Below are positions 33,475 to 43,060 of a DNA stretch of 64,000 nucleotides, piece after piece. Positions within the stretch are counted from its first letter, which is position 1; each line of letters begins with the position of its first letter. Below the pieces are notes generated by a model. The model was given only the letters and a program-made list of their open reading frames with translations, made no database searches and was not told the DNA's origin. The stretch comes from Alloalcanivorax mobilis. GTDB taxonomy: Bacteria > Pseudomonadota > Gammaproteobacteria > Pseudomonadales > Alcanivoracaceae. Position numbers and translations under genes: made by a program. Location: positions 124,001-188,000 of the forward strand of contig NZ_NMQZ01000001.1 of NCBI RefSeq assembly GCF_002864685.1, written 5' to 3'.

Positions 33475-35118
33475 ATGCCAGACCTCTCTATGCCAGACCT
33501 GTCCAAACTTGAAATCCGCAACATCCGCGACCCGTGGGAAAACGCCGACCAGCGCTGGCAGGTGATCGACGGCGCCCAACAAACCCGCGACCGCACCCTG
33601 GAAGCTGACGTGGTGATCATCGGCACCGGCGCCGGCGGCGGTGTCAGCGCCGAGATCCTCAGCCAGCGCGGCCTTAAGGTGATTCTGGTCGAGGCCGGGC
33701 GCCTGCGCTCCTCGCGGGATTTCAATCTCGACGAGGGCGACGCCTATCGCCACCTGTATCAGGAGGGCGCCCTGCGCGCCACCAAGGACGGCGCGATCAC
33801 CATTTTGCAAGGCCGCACCGTGGGCGGCACCACGGTGGTGAACTGGACCTCCAGCTTTCGCACCCCCGAACAAACCCTGGATTTCTGGCAACGGCAATAC
33901 GGCGTTCAGGGCACCGGGCGAAGCGCTCTGAACCCCTGGTTTGAGCGCATGGAAAAACGCCTCGGCGTGCACCCCTGGCAAATGCCGCCCAACGCCAACA
34001 ACGACATCATCAAACGCGGCTGCGAGGCGCTGGGCTGGGACTGGTCGGTGATTCCGCGCAACGTCAGCGGCTGCTGGAACATCGGCTACTGCGGCATGGG
34101 CTGCCCGACCAACGCCAAGCAATCGATGCTGGTGACCACCCTGCCGGCGGCCATGGAGGCCGGCGCCACGTTGATCCACAGCGCCCAGGCCCATCGCTTG
34201 ATCCACGACGGCGGCAAGGTCAGCGCGGTGGAAGTGCGACCCCTGGATCAGCACAAGCAGCCCACCGGCGCCACCCTGACGCTCAAGGCGGCCACCGTGA
34301 TTGCCGCCGGCGGCGGCATCCAGACACCGGCCCTGCTGATGCGCTCGGAGGCGCCCGATCCCAACGGCCGGGTCGGCAAGCGCACCTTCCTGCACGTCAC
34401 CAGTTTCGCGTTCGGCCATTACGGCCGCGACATCGCGCCCTTTTATGGGGCGCCGCAATCCCTGCACTCGGACCAGTTCACCTTCGCCGAGGGCGTCGCT
34501 GGCCCGGCCGGCTACAAGCTGGAAATGATGCCCCTGCACCCGGGCCTGACCGCCGCCCTGCTGGGCAGCGTCGGCGAGGAGGCCCGCCAGCGCATCACCG
34601 AGCTGCCACGCACCGCCGCATCGATTGCCCTGCTGCGCGACGGTTTCCACGACGACAGCGTGGGCGGCACCGTGGAACTGCGCGACAACGGCGAGCCGGT
34701 GCTCGATTACCCGCTCAGCGACTACCTGCTGGACGGTGCCCGGCGCAGCCTGCACAGCCAGGTGGAAATGCAGTTCGCCGCCGGCGCTGAACGGGTGCGC
34801 CCGGGGCACATTCGCGCCCCCTATTACCCGAGCTGGAAAGCGGCCCGGCAAGGCATGAAGGATCTCGCTTACCAGCCGTTGGAAGTAGCGCTGGGCAGCG
34901 CCCACGTGATGGGCGGCTGCGCCATGGGCGAGGACGAACAACACTGCGTGGTGGACAGCCACGGCCGCCACCGCCAGTTGGAAAACCTCTACGTGTTCGA
35001 CGGTTCGGTCTTTCCCACCAGCCTGGGCGTCAACCCGCAGTTGACCATTTACGGCCTCAGCGCCCGCAACGCCAGTGCCCTGGCGGATCGGCTCAAACCG
35101 GTGGCGAACAACGCCTGA
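33475..35118 (+). CDS. GMC-family FAD-dependent alcohol oxidoreductase
   Basis: A 547-residue glucose-methanol-choline oxidoreductase. The FAD-binding GTGAGGG motif is at residues 50-56, followed by VILVEAG; GRTVGGTTVVNW is the second GMC signature, and the C-terminal catalytic pair is His in GSAHVMGGCAMG and Asn in GVNPQLTIYG. NIGYCGMGCPTNAKQS is typical of members acting on long-chain alcohols or sterols. There is no signal peptide; export with the Tat lipoprotein encoded upstream is likely. The start follows GAGGAG. It probably oxidises an alcohol to the aldehyde handled by the first gene of the operon, passing electrons to quinone or cytochrome c. No cytochrome gene is adjacent. Confidence 0.91.
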   Translation: MPDLSMPDLSKLEIRNIRDPWENADQRWQVIDGAQQTRDRTLEADVVIIGTGAGGGVSAEILSQRGLKVILVEAGRLRSSRDFNLDEGDAYRHLYQEGALRATKDGAITILQGRTVGGTTVVNWTSSFRTPEQTLDFWQRQYGVQGTGRSALNPWFERMEKRLGVHPWQMPPNANNDIIKRGCEALGWDWSVIPRNVSGCWNIGYCGMGCPTNAKQSMLVTTLPAAMEAGATLIHSAQAHRLIHDGGKVSAVEVRPLDQHKQPTGATLTLKAATVIAAGGGIQTPALLMRSEAPDPNGRVGKRTFLHVTSFAFGHYGRDIAPFYGAPQSLHSDQFTFAEGVAGPAGYKLEMMPLHPGLTAALLGSVGEEARQRITELPRTAASIALLRDGFHDDSVGGTVELRDNGEPVLDYPLSDYLLDGARRSLHSQVEMQFAAGAERVRPGHIRAPYYPSWKAARQGMKDLAYQPLEVALGSAHVMGGCAMGEDEQHCVVDSHGRHRQLENLYVFDGSVFPTSLGVNPQLTIYGLSARNASALADRLKPVANNA

Positions 35119-35739
<621 letters not shown>

Positions 35740-35766
35740 CGCCGCCCGATCGCTCCCGGAGACCCT

Positions 35767-37479
35767 ATGCGCTGGTTGATCGCTCTCTCGCTGCTGTTCA
35801 CCGTGGCCGCCCAGGCGACACCGGCGCCGGGTCGGGCCGCGGTGGCCAGCGCCCATCCGCTGGCCACCGAAGCCGGTTTCGAGATCCTTGATCAGGGCGG
35901 CAACGCCTTCGACGCGGCGGTGGCGGTGGCGGCCGCGCTGGCGGTGGTGGAGCCCTACTCGGCGGGCATGGGTGGCGGCGGCTTCTGGCTGTTGCATCGC
36001 CAGAGCGACGGCAAACAGACCATGGTGGATGCCCGGGAGATGGCCCCCGGGGCCGCCAGCGCCGACATGTACCAGGACCGCAACGGCAAGGTGATCCGCG
36101 ACAAGGCGATCAACGGACCGCTGGCGGCGGGCATTCCCGGCCAGGCGGCGGCGTTCGTTCACCTGGCCCGGCACTACGGCAAGCTGCCCCTGCGCACCAC
36201 CCTGGCCCCGGCGATTCGCCTGGCCCGGGACGGCTTCGACGTGGAAGACCACTACCGCACGCTGGCCGGTTACCGGGTCGACGTGCTGAACCGCTACCCG
36301 GCCGCCGCCGCCGTGTTCCTGGATCACGGCAAGGTGCCGGCGGCCGGCTACCGGGTGCGCCAACCGGATCTGGCACGCACTCTGCAAGCCCTCGCGGAGC
36401 AGGGAAGAGCCGGTTTCTATCAAGGCGCGGTGGCCAGAAAACTGGTCAAAGGAGTGCGCGACGCCGGCGGCATCTGGACCGAACAGGACCTGGACAACTA
36501 TCGGGTCAAGGAGCGTGCGCCGATCGTCGGTCACTTCCGCGGTGGCCGGGTGGTGAGCGCGCCACCGCCGTCCTCCGGCGGCATCGTTATGATGGAAGCC
36601 CTGAATATTCTCAGTGAATTCAATGCCGGCGAGATAAGTGAGGGCTTACTTCCTCATCTTACCGTGGAAGCCATGAAGCGCGCCTATCAGGATCGCGCCC
36701 GCTATCTGGGCGACCCGGATTTCGTTCAAATGCCTGTGGATAACCTGTTGAGTAAATCCTACGCCCAACAGCGCGCCGCCAGCATTGATCTGGACCAGGC
36801 CACCCCCAGCAGCGAGTTGGGGGAACCGGTGGGCGTGGAGGAGGGCTTCCACACCACCCACCTTTCAGTGCTCGACGCGGACGGCAACCGGGTGGCCGCC
36901 ACCCTGAGCATTAACCTGCCGTTTGGCAGCGCCTTCATGCCCGCCGGCACCGGCGTGATTCTCAATAACGAAATGGACGATTTCTCCGCCAAGCCGGGCA
37001 GCCCCAACGCCTATGGCCTGGTCGGCAGCCAGGCCAACGCCATCGCCCCGGGCAAACGGCCGCTGTCTTCCATGACCCCCACCTTCGTGGAATTCAAAGA
37101 TCGGGTCGCGATTCTCGGCACCCCCGGTGGCAGCCGCATCATCTCCATGGTGATGCTCGGCGTGATGGAAGCCGCCGCCGGCAAGCCGGTGGACGACTGG
37201 GTGCAACGTGTGCGCTTCCACCATCAGTATCTGCCCGACGAAGTGGAAGCCGAACCCGCGTTCATGGATTCCCCGGCGGCGAAAAGCCTGCGCCTGCGCG
37301 GCCATAAAGTGGTCTCCGTGGGGCGCGCCTACGGCAATATGCAGGCGATTCTGTGGCACACCGACAACGGCCGGGTCACCGCCGCCAGTGACCCGCGCGC
37401 CATTGGCGCCGCCCGGGTCGCCGTGCCACGAGCCGCCAACAAGGCCACGAATGATCCGCAAGCGGTGACCGAAAAGTAA
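35767..37479 (+). CDS. ggt: Gamma-glutamyltranspeptidase
   Basis: A 570-residue periplasmic Ntn-hydrolase that cleaves glutathione and transfers or hydrolyses the gamma-glutamyl group. The signal peptide is the first ~18 residues (RWLIALSLLFTVAAQA). The large-subunit signatures ASAHPLATEAGFEILDQGGNAFDAAVAV and YSAGMGGGGFWL are present, and the autocleavage/nucleophile Thr is expected at T363 in FHTTHLSV, followed by LSINLPFGS and PLSSMTPT. Length and layout are normal for a bacterial GGT. It is not obviously linked to its neighbours beyond tandem orientation with coaD. Confidence 0.95.
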   Translation: MRWLIALSLLFTVAAQATPAPGRAAVASAHPLATEAGFEILDQGGNAFDAAVAVAAALAVVEPYSAGMGGGGFWLLHRQSDGKQTMVDAREMAPGAASADMYQDRNGKVIRDKAINGPLAAGIPGQAAAFVHLARHYGKLPLRTTLAPAIRLARDGFDVEDHYRTLAGYRVDVLNRYPAAAAVFLDHGKVPAAGYRVRQPDLARTLQALAEQGRAGFYQGAVARKLVKGVRDAGGIWTEQDLDNYRVKERAPIVGHFRGGRVVSAPPPSSGGIVMMEALNILSEFNAGEISEGLLPHLTVEAMKRAYQDRARYLGDPDFVQMPVDNLLSKSYAQQRAASIDLDQATPSSELGEPVGVEEGFHTTHLSVLDADGNRVAATLSINLPFGSAFMPAGTGVILNNEMDDFSAKPGSPNAYGLVGSQANAIAPGKRPLSSMTPTFVEFKDRVAILGTPGGSRIISMVMLGVMEAAAGKPVDDWVQRVRFHHQYLPDEVEAEPAFMDSPAAKSLRLRGHKVVSVGRAYGNMQAILWHTDNGRVTAASDPRAIGAARVAVPRAANKATNDPQAVTEK

Positions 37480-37507
37480 CACCCTCTGGCCTGTCGGGAC
37501 CTGTTCA

Positions 37508-37525
37508 GCGGGGCGCGCGCCCCGC
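37508..37525. other. 18-base GC palindrome after ggt
   Basis: GCGGGGCGCGCGCCCCGC is a perfect palindrome 28 bp beyond the ggt stop and 34 bp before the SRPBCC gene. There is no T-run, so a factor-independent terminator is not established; it could also be a protein-binding site. Confidence 0.35.
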
Positions 37526-37559
37526 AGACTCAGCCTTCGCCAATCAGACTGGAGCGGCC

Positions 37560-37982
37560 ATGGGCTTGCAACGCATTGAGATCGATAAGGAATTTCCGTT
37601 CACCGTGTCGGCGTTGTTCGACTACCTCAGCCAACACGAGAATCTCTCCGTGCTGTTCGCCCCCGCCAAGGTCCGGCGCATCCAGGACGGCGAGCCGCAG
37701 GCCAATGGGGTCGGCTCGGTGCGTGAGTTGTCCCTGCCACTGGCCGCGCCGTTCCAGGAAACCGTGACGGTGTTCGAACCGGACCAGCGCATTGAGTACC
37801 AGATTACCCGGGGCAGCCCGCTGAAGAATCACCACGGCGAAATGCTGTTCTCGGAAACCGCCAACGGTTCGCGGCTGCGTTACACCATCGTCTTCGAAGG
37901 TAAACTGCCACTGGTCGGCGGCCTGGTGAAACCGGTGCTGGAGCGCGGCATCCGCAAGGGCCTGAACAAGCTGCGGCTGTAA
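37560..37982 (+). CDS. SRPBCC-family protein
   Basis: A 140-residue protein with a START/SRPBCC (polyketide-cyclase-like) lipid-binding fold pattern: IDKEFPFTVSALFDYLSQHENLS at the N-terminus, ETVTVFEPDQRIEYQITRG in the middle and a C-terminal helix (ERGIRKGLNKLRL). No catalytic motif is visible, and no signal peptide. Function is unknown; these proteins often bind or modify hydrophobic ligands. GGAGCGG precedes the start. It converges with the antiporter gene, leaving 15 bp between the stops. Confidence 0.78.
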   Translation: MGLQRIEIDKEFPFTVSALFDYLSQHENLSVLFAPAKVRRIQDGEPQANGVGSVRELSLPLAAPFQETVTVFEPDQRIEYQITRGSPLKNHHGEMLFSETANGSRLRYTIVFEGKLPLVGGLVKPVLERGIRKGLNKLRL

Positions 37983-37997
37983 GTCCTGATTGGCGCC

Positions 37998-39767
37998 TTA
38001 GTCCTTACCGTCACGGCTGGCGTCCAGCAGCGAAGACAGCTCTTCACGGCCACGCGCGGACAGCTCGATCAGTTTGTCGAGCTGGTCGCGGTGGGCGAAC
38101 TGCTCGCGCAGCAAGCGTTCGTCCACATCGCGGAAGGTGCGCACCAGATCAATGGCGGTGGTCTCCGGCACGCCCATCTGGGTGAGCGTCACCTGGGCGG
38201 CGCGCAGACTGGAATCCAGGGTTTCACGCACCACGTGTTCGATGCCCTCGGCCATCAGCGAGTAGGCGTGGTGTCGATCCCGCGCCCGGGCGATCAGAAT
38301 CAGATCGGGAAAATGCTCGCGAATCAGCCGCGCGGCGCGCAGCGACGCGTCCACATCATCGATCGCCAGCACCATCACCCGCGCGTGCTCGACACCGGCG
38401 TTCTGTAATAAATCCAACCGGGTGACGTCGCCAAAATACACTTCATTGCCAAACCGGCGCACGGTGTCGATGTGATCCGGGTTGGAATCCATCGCCGTGA
38501 AAGGAATGCGGCGGCTGACCAGAATACGGCCGATGATCTGCCCGAAACGGCCGAAGCCGGCGACGATCACCTGGGGCTCGCCGTGCGGCGCCGGTTCATC
38601 GTCCATGCTGCGCGCATCGCTGGGCCGGGCCTCGGGCCACAAACGCCGCACCAGCTTCAGCAGCAGCGGCGTGGCGCCCATGGAAAGCGCCACCACCAGA
38701 TTAAGCCGGCCCACCGTCTCTGCGTCGAGCAGGCCCAGCCCCCGTGCCTGGGTAAACAGCACAAACGCAAACTCGCCGCCCTGGCTGAGCAGCAGGCCAA
38801 ACAGCACGGCGTTGCGCAGCCGTACTTTCATCACCAGACCGATCACCACCAGCACCAGGGTCTTGATCGCCAACAGCGACACGCCCAGCAAAGCGATGGC
38901 GAGCGGTGCCTGCACCAGCAGATGCAGGTCCATGGTCATGCCAATGGCAATAAAAAACAGCCCCAGAAGCAGACCTTTGAAGGGCTGAATGTCGGTATCC
39001 AGTTGTTCCCGATAGGGGGAGTTGGCCAGCAGCATGCCCGCCACGAACGCCCCCAGCCCCATGGACAGATGCAGCAGCTCCATCAATTCGGCGGCGCCGA
39101 GCACCAACAGCAAGGCGGTGGCGGTCATCAGTTCCCGGTTGTGCAGCTTGGCCAACCAGCCCAGCCAGGGGTTAAGCAGATACCGGCCGGCGAGCACCAT
39201 CAACACCAGCGCCAGCACACCCAGGCCCAGGTTGGGCTGCTCGACGCCCGCGCTATTGCCAGCCAAAGCGGGCAGCAGAAGCAACAGCGGAATCACCGCC
39301 AGATCCTGAAACAGCAAAATGGAAAAGGCATTGCGGCCCTGGGGGGTACCCAGCTGATTGGTCTCCACCAGCATCTGCACCGCGAAGGCGGTGGACGACA
39401 GCGCCAGGGTCGCCCCCACCGCCAGCGCCGGCTGCCATGACTGGCCCCAGATCCAGAAAAAGCCGCACAGCAACACGGTGCTCAGCAGCATCTGGCTCAT
39501 GCCCAGCCCGAGCAGCCGCTTACGCTGCGCCCACAGTTGATTGGGCGCCAGCTCCAGACCGACCAGAAACAGCATCATCACCACGCCCAGCTCGGCGAAA
39601 TGCAGCACCTGCTCCGCTTCGGGAATCAACCCCAGCCCCAATGGCCCGATGGCGATGCCGGCCACCAGATAACCCAGGATGCTGCCCAGGCCGAGACGCT
39701 GGAACAGGGGCAACAGCAACACCGCCGCCGCCAGCAAGGCCAGGGCCTGGGGGAAAAAACCACTCAT
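37998..39767 (-). CDS. Kef-type K+/H+ antiporter with RCK domain
   Basis: A 589-residue CPA2-family potassium:proton antiporter. The first ~380 residues form about 12-13 membrane helices (for example LGSILGYLVAGIAIGPLGLG and LSMGLGAFVAGMLLANSPYR), followed by a cytoplasmic TrkA-N/RCK nucleotide-binding domain starting VIVAGFGRFGQIIGRILV and a helical tail. This matches KefB/KefC layout. ATG 39767 (MSGFF) is chosen because AAAGGA lies six bases upstream; earlier in-frame ATGs overlap that site. No separate KefF/KefG-like flavoprotein gene is nearby, so glutathione control is not certain. Confidence 0.91.
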   Translation of the reverse strand: MSGFFPQALALLAAAVLLLPLFQRLGLGSILGYLVAGIAIGPLGLGLIPEAEQVLHFAELGVVMMLFLVGLELAPNQLWAQRKRLLGLGMSQMLLSTVLLCGFFWIWGQSWQPALAVGATLALSSTAFAVQMLVETNQLGTPQGRNAFSILLFQDLAVIPLLLLLPALAGNSAGVEQPNLGLGVLALVLMVLAGRYLLNPWLGWLAKLHNRELMTATALLLVLGAAELMELLHLSMGLGAFVAGMLLANSPYREQLDTDIQPFKGLLLGLFFIAIGMTMDLHLLVQAPLAIALLGVSLLAIKTLVLVVIGLVMKVRLRNAVLFGLLLSQGGEFAFVLFTQARGLGLLDAETVGRLNLVVALSMGATPLLLKLVRRLWPEARPSDARSMDDEPAPHGEPQVIVAGFGRFGQIIGRILVSRRIPFTAMDSNPDHIDTVRRFGNEVYFGDVTRLDLLQNAGVEHARVMVLAIDDVDASLRAARLIREHFPDLILIARARDRHHAYSLMAEGIEHVVRETLDSSLRAAQVTLTQMGVPETTAIDLVRTFRDVDERLLREQFAHRDQLDKLIELSARGREELSSLLDASRDGKD

Positions 39768-39915
39768 TGGCATTCCTTTGATCAACAATGAAGCCCGGCC
39801 CAGGGGGCCGCGCGGGCGCCAAACCGGATTGTGTTTATACTAGGGCCTGTTCAGGCTGGATACGATATGGCCGCGATCATGGTCACCGCCAGGGAAAACG
39901 ACAAGGACATTCAGG

Positions 39916-40638
<723 letters not shown>

Positions 40639-40661
40639 GGCGCCGGTCATGGGGCCAGGGT

Positions 40662-41960
40662 TCAATCGTTCCAGCGGATCGGCGCTTCCGAGGAGCCCGG
40701 CGTCATCGGGTGACCGGCGGCGGCCGGGCGCGCCGAAGAGCGGTTGTCCGGCTGGCGCACCGGGTCACCGGCTTGTGGTGAGCCTTCGCCCGCGGTGATG
40801 CGGGCCAGCCCGTAATCCGGGCGCACCTCGGTGACTTCGAGGGTCGCCAGGGCAGGGCTTTCCAAACGAATGTCCAGACCGGTGTCCGGGTCCTTGAGCG
40901 TTTCGCCGGGGCGGCGCACCACCAGCTCCTGACCTTGCTCCAGGCGCCCCTGGCCCTGGCTCAGATAGACGGTGTCACCGGCCACCTTGAGCACACGCAC
41001 CGGGTAAAGCACATCGGTGGCCGTGCCGGCGATGGCCCGGGCGATTTGCGGATAAATCACATCGCCAATACGTTCCGGGTGATTCCATTCATCGATGTTC
41101 TGTTGCCGGGCGATCTCGCGCACGCTGGCCTCGGAGCGCTGCCAGTCGAACAGATCGGCGCTGAGAATTTCACCGCTGGCCACATCGATTAATCGATAAC
41201 GAACGCGGATGCGCGGCTCGTAACCCTGAAATTTGGCGCCGTAGAATTCGCGCTCGCCATCGCCAATGTCGAAATCCTCGATGGTGCCCACCAGCACCAG
41301 GTCGGCGCCCTTGCTCTTGCCCAGGCGCACCAGCTCGGCGGGTTCGGTGCTGCCCTCGGCCAGGATCGCCAGCTCTTCGTCGCGCACCGCCAGGTTGGCG
41401 CGGTCCAGTACCCGGAAGCGGCCGGACTGCGCGAACGCCTCGACCAGATCCGCCTGCAGGCGCCGGCGCGCTTCGGCGGCCTCAATCCTGACCTTACCCA
41501 GTTGATAACTGGCCGCCCGGCTCTGGAACGGCGCCACCACCACCGCCGGCAGATGCGAGCGGGCCGGACCGAGCGCTTTGACGCTCAGCACGCGGGCCTT
41601 CACATCAGCGCGCCAGAGGGCGTCATCGATTTGCTGCATGGCGGTTACCTGATAGCTCTCCAGGCTGCCCAGGGTGGGCAGCCGTGGCTCCGCCACCGAG
41701 GTGGTGCTGCCGATCCAGGTGCTGGCGTCGCCGTCACGCTGGATCGCCCAGTTGGCCACCTGCCGGCGGAAATCCGGGTTCACCGAGAGCGTCACGCCAC
41801 CGGCCTGGCGCACCGCCGCCACCAGCGCCTCGGCAAGAGCCTGCTGTGGGGTTTCACCGTAACCCCGGGCGCTGACCTCGGTGGTGGCGGTGGCCGCGTG
41901 GGCGGCGCCGGCGAACACGCCGACAACCAGCAGGGCGGCAAAACACAAGCGCTTGAACAT
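40662..41960 (-). CDS. CsgG/HfaB-like secreted protein, last gene of LpoB operon
   Basis: A 432-residue exported protein with a signal peptide (cleavage after AHA, near residue 22). The central region AVVVAPFQSRAASYQLGKVRI, FRVLDRANLAVRDEELAIL and ADLVLVGTIEDFDIGD matches the CsgG/HfaB fold; the early region (SARGYGETPQQALAEALVAAVRQAGGV) is a FlgT-like N-terminal domain. The tail is proline-rich and ends APIRWND. There is no lipobox cysteine, unlike true CsgG, so it is probably a soluble periplasmic or peripheral protein. GGGAGG precedes its start. It is last of four cotranscribed genes with LpoB. Confidence 0.8.
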   Translation of the reverse strand: MFKRLCFAALLVVGVFAGAAHAATATTEVSARGYGETPQQALAEALVAAVRQAGGVTLSVNPDFRRQVANWAIQRDGDASTWIGSTTSVAEPRLPTLGSLESYQVTAMQQIDDALWRADVKARVLSVKALGPARSHLPAVVVAPFQSRAASYQLGKVRIEAAEARRRLQADLVEAFAQSGRFRVLDRANLAVRDEELAILAEGSTEPAELVRLGKSKGADLVLVGTIEDFDIGDGEREFYGAKFQGYEPRIRVRYRLIDVASGEILSADLFDWQRSEASVREIARQQNIDEWNHPERIGDVIYPQIARAIAGTATDVLYPVRVLKVAGDTVYLSQGQGRLEQGQELVVRRPGETLKDPDTGLDIRLESPALATLEVTEVRPDYGLARITAGEGSPQAGDPVRQPDNRSSARPAAAGHPMTPGSSEAPIRWND

Positions 41961-42038
41961 GGTGGGACCTCCCTGGCGGGGCGCCGATGGCGCCCCTGTC
42001 TCTCGACGAATCAGTCGATCAATCAGACACGCGGTGGA

Positions 42039-42632
42039 TCAGAGCCCGAACAGGGTACGTTTGCGGGTCTTGCGAATTTCTTTTTCGCCGGACCACTCGA
42101 TGATGCCGGTTTGGATATTGAGCATCTTGAGCGTGAACTTGTAGTAGACGTCCTTGGTGCTGTCGTCGCGCTTCACGATCGAGGAAAGGTTGCCGTAAAG
42201 CATGAATTCGGCGCCGATCTGACGGCCCATCTGGGTCGCCGTGGACTGGTCCACCATGCCGGAATCCTGCTGGTATTCCAGCTGCTGACGCACCTTGTTC
42301 ACCACCGTCATGTCGACAAAGCGGAACTTACCGGAGTTGATCAGTTTGCTCTGAATGGTGTCGGTCACCGACTCGGTGTCGATGTGCTCGCTGGTCTTGT
42401 TCTTGACCTGATCCACGAACATCACCGGGCGGCGGCTCTGGGTAATCGCCACGATCGGCGGGAACACCATCATGTCATCGACCATCTTGGCGGCGATCAT
42501 CTGCAGATCGGTGGAGCCGAAATCGGTGGTCACCGTTTCCCGCGCCTGGGCGTCGCCGTAATTGACCCGGGAAGCACAACCGGAAACCAGCACGGCCAGG
42601 CCCAGCACCACCATTGAAAGTACGCGAACCAT
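42039..42632 (-). CDS. lpoB: LpoB-like activator of peptidoglycan synthase
   Basis: A 197-residue outer-membrane lipoprotein with lipobox LVSGC, cysteine at residue 19. The C-terminal domain, including MFVDQVKNKTSEHIDTESVTDTI, LINSGKFRFVDMTVV and FMLYGNLSSIVKRDDST, is that of LpoB, which stimulates the bifunctional peptidoglycan synthase PBP1b in E. coli. The start ATG 42632 follows AAGGAGACAGG. The gene lies between ycfL-like and CsgG-like genes, an arrangement typical of this locus. No PBP1b gene is in the window. Confidence 0.9.
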   Translation of the reverse strand: MVRVLSMVVLGLAVLVSGCASRVNYGDAQARETVTTDFGSTDLQMIAAKMVDDMMVFPPIVAITQSRRPVMFVDQVKNKTSEHIDTESVTDTIQSKLINSGKFRFVDMTVVNKVRQQLEYQQDSGMVDQSTATQMGRQIGAEFMLYGNLSSIVKRDDSTKDVYYKFTLKMLNIQTGIIEWSGEKEIRKTRKRTLFGL

Positions 42633-42661
42633 TCCTGTCTCCTTAATGATGGCACGCGGCA

Positions 42662-43060
42662 TTATTCGCGCGCCCAGATTTCAAAACGTACCGCGCTGGC
42701 GTTGGGCGCCACCGCCTGAATATTGTTCTGGCTGCGGCCGGCCATCACCAGTTGCCGCCAGGGCTGCGACTCCGGCGCCACTTCGAAGCCGTCGTTATCG
42801 AACCATTTGATCTTGTATTGGAAGTCCAGTTCAAACTTCCAGCCGTTTTCCAGTGTCGCCTGCACATAGAGCAGATCACCGACGCGTTTGCGGCGGATCT
42901 CCTCCACCGACAGGCGGTTGCCCAACAGGCTGTTGTTGGAATGCACCACCAGGCTTTCGCCGTCGTCGGAATCCTGCAGCTGGGCCATGTTGCTGGCCGA
43001 ACAGCCGGCCAGCAGCGCCGCCAGCAACAGCGCATTAAAGGTATAAAGCAGGCGCGTCAT
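42662..43060 (-). CDS. ycfL: YcfL-family lipoprotein
   Basis: A 132-residue lipoprotein with lipobox LLAGC, cysteine at residue 20. The beta-rich domain (VVHSNNSLLGNRLSVEEIRRKRVGDLLYVQATLENGW, then LDFQYKIKWFDNDGFEV) matches YcfL/DUF1425, a protein encoded next to lpoB in E. coli. Its start overlaps the stop of the COG3014 gene by ATGA, so they are translationally coupled. Molecular function is unknown. Confidence 0.86.
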   Translation of the reverse strand: MTRLLYTFNALLLAALLAGCSASNMAQLQDSDDGESLVVHSNNSLLGNRLSVEEIRRKRVGDLLYVQATLENGWKFELDFQYKIKWFDNDGFEVAPESQPWRQLVMAGRSQNNIQAVAPNASAVRFEIWARE

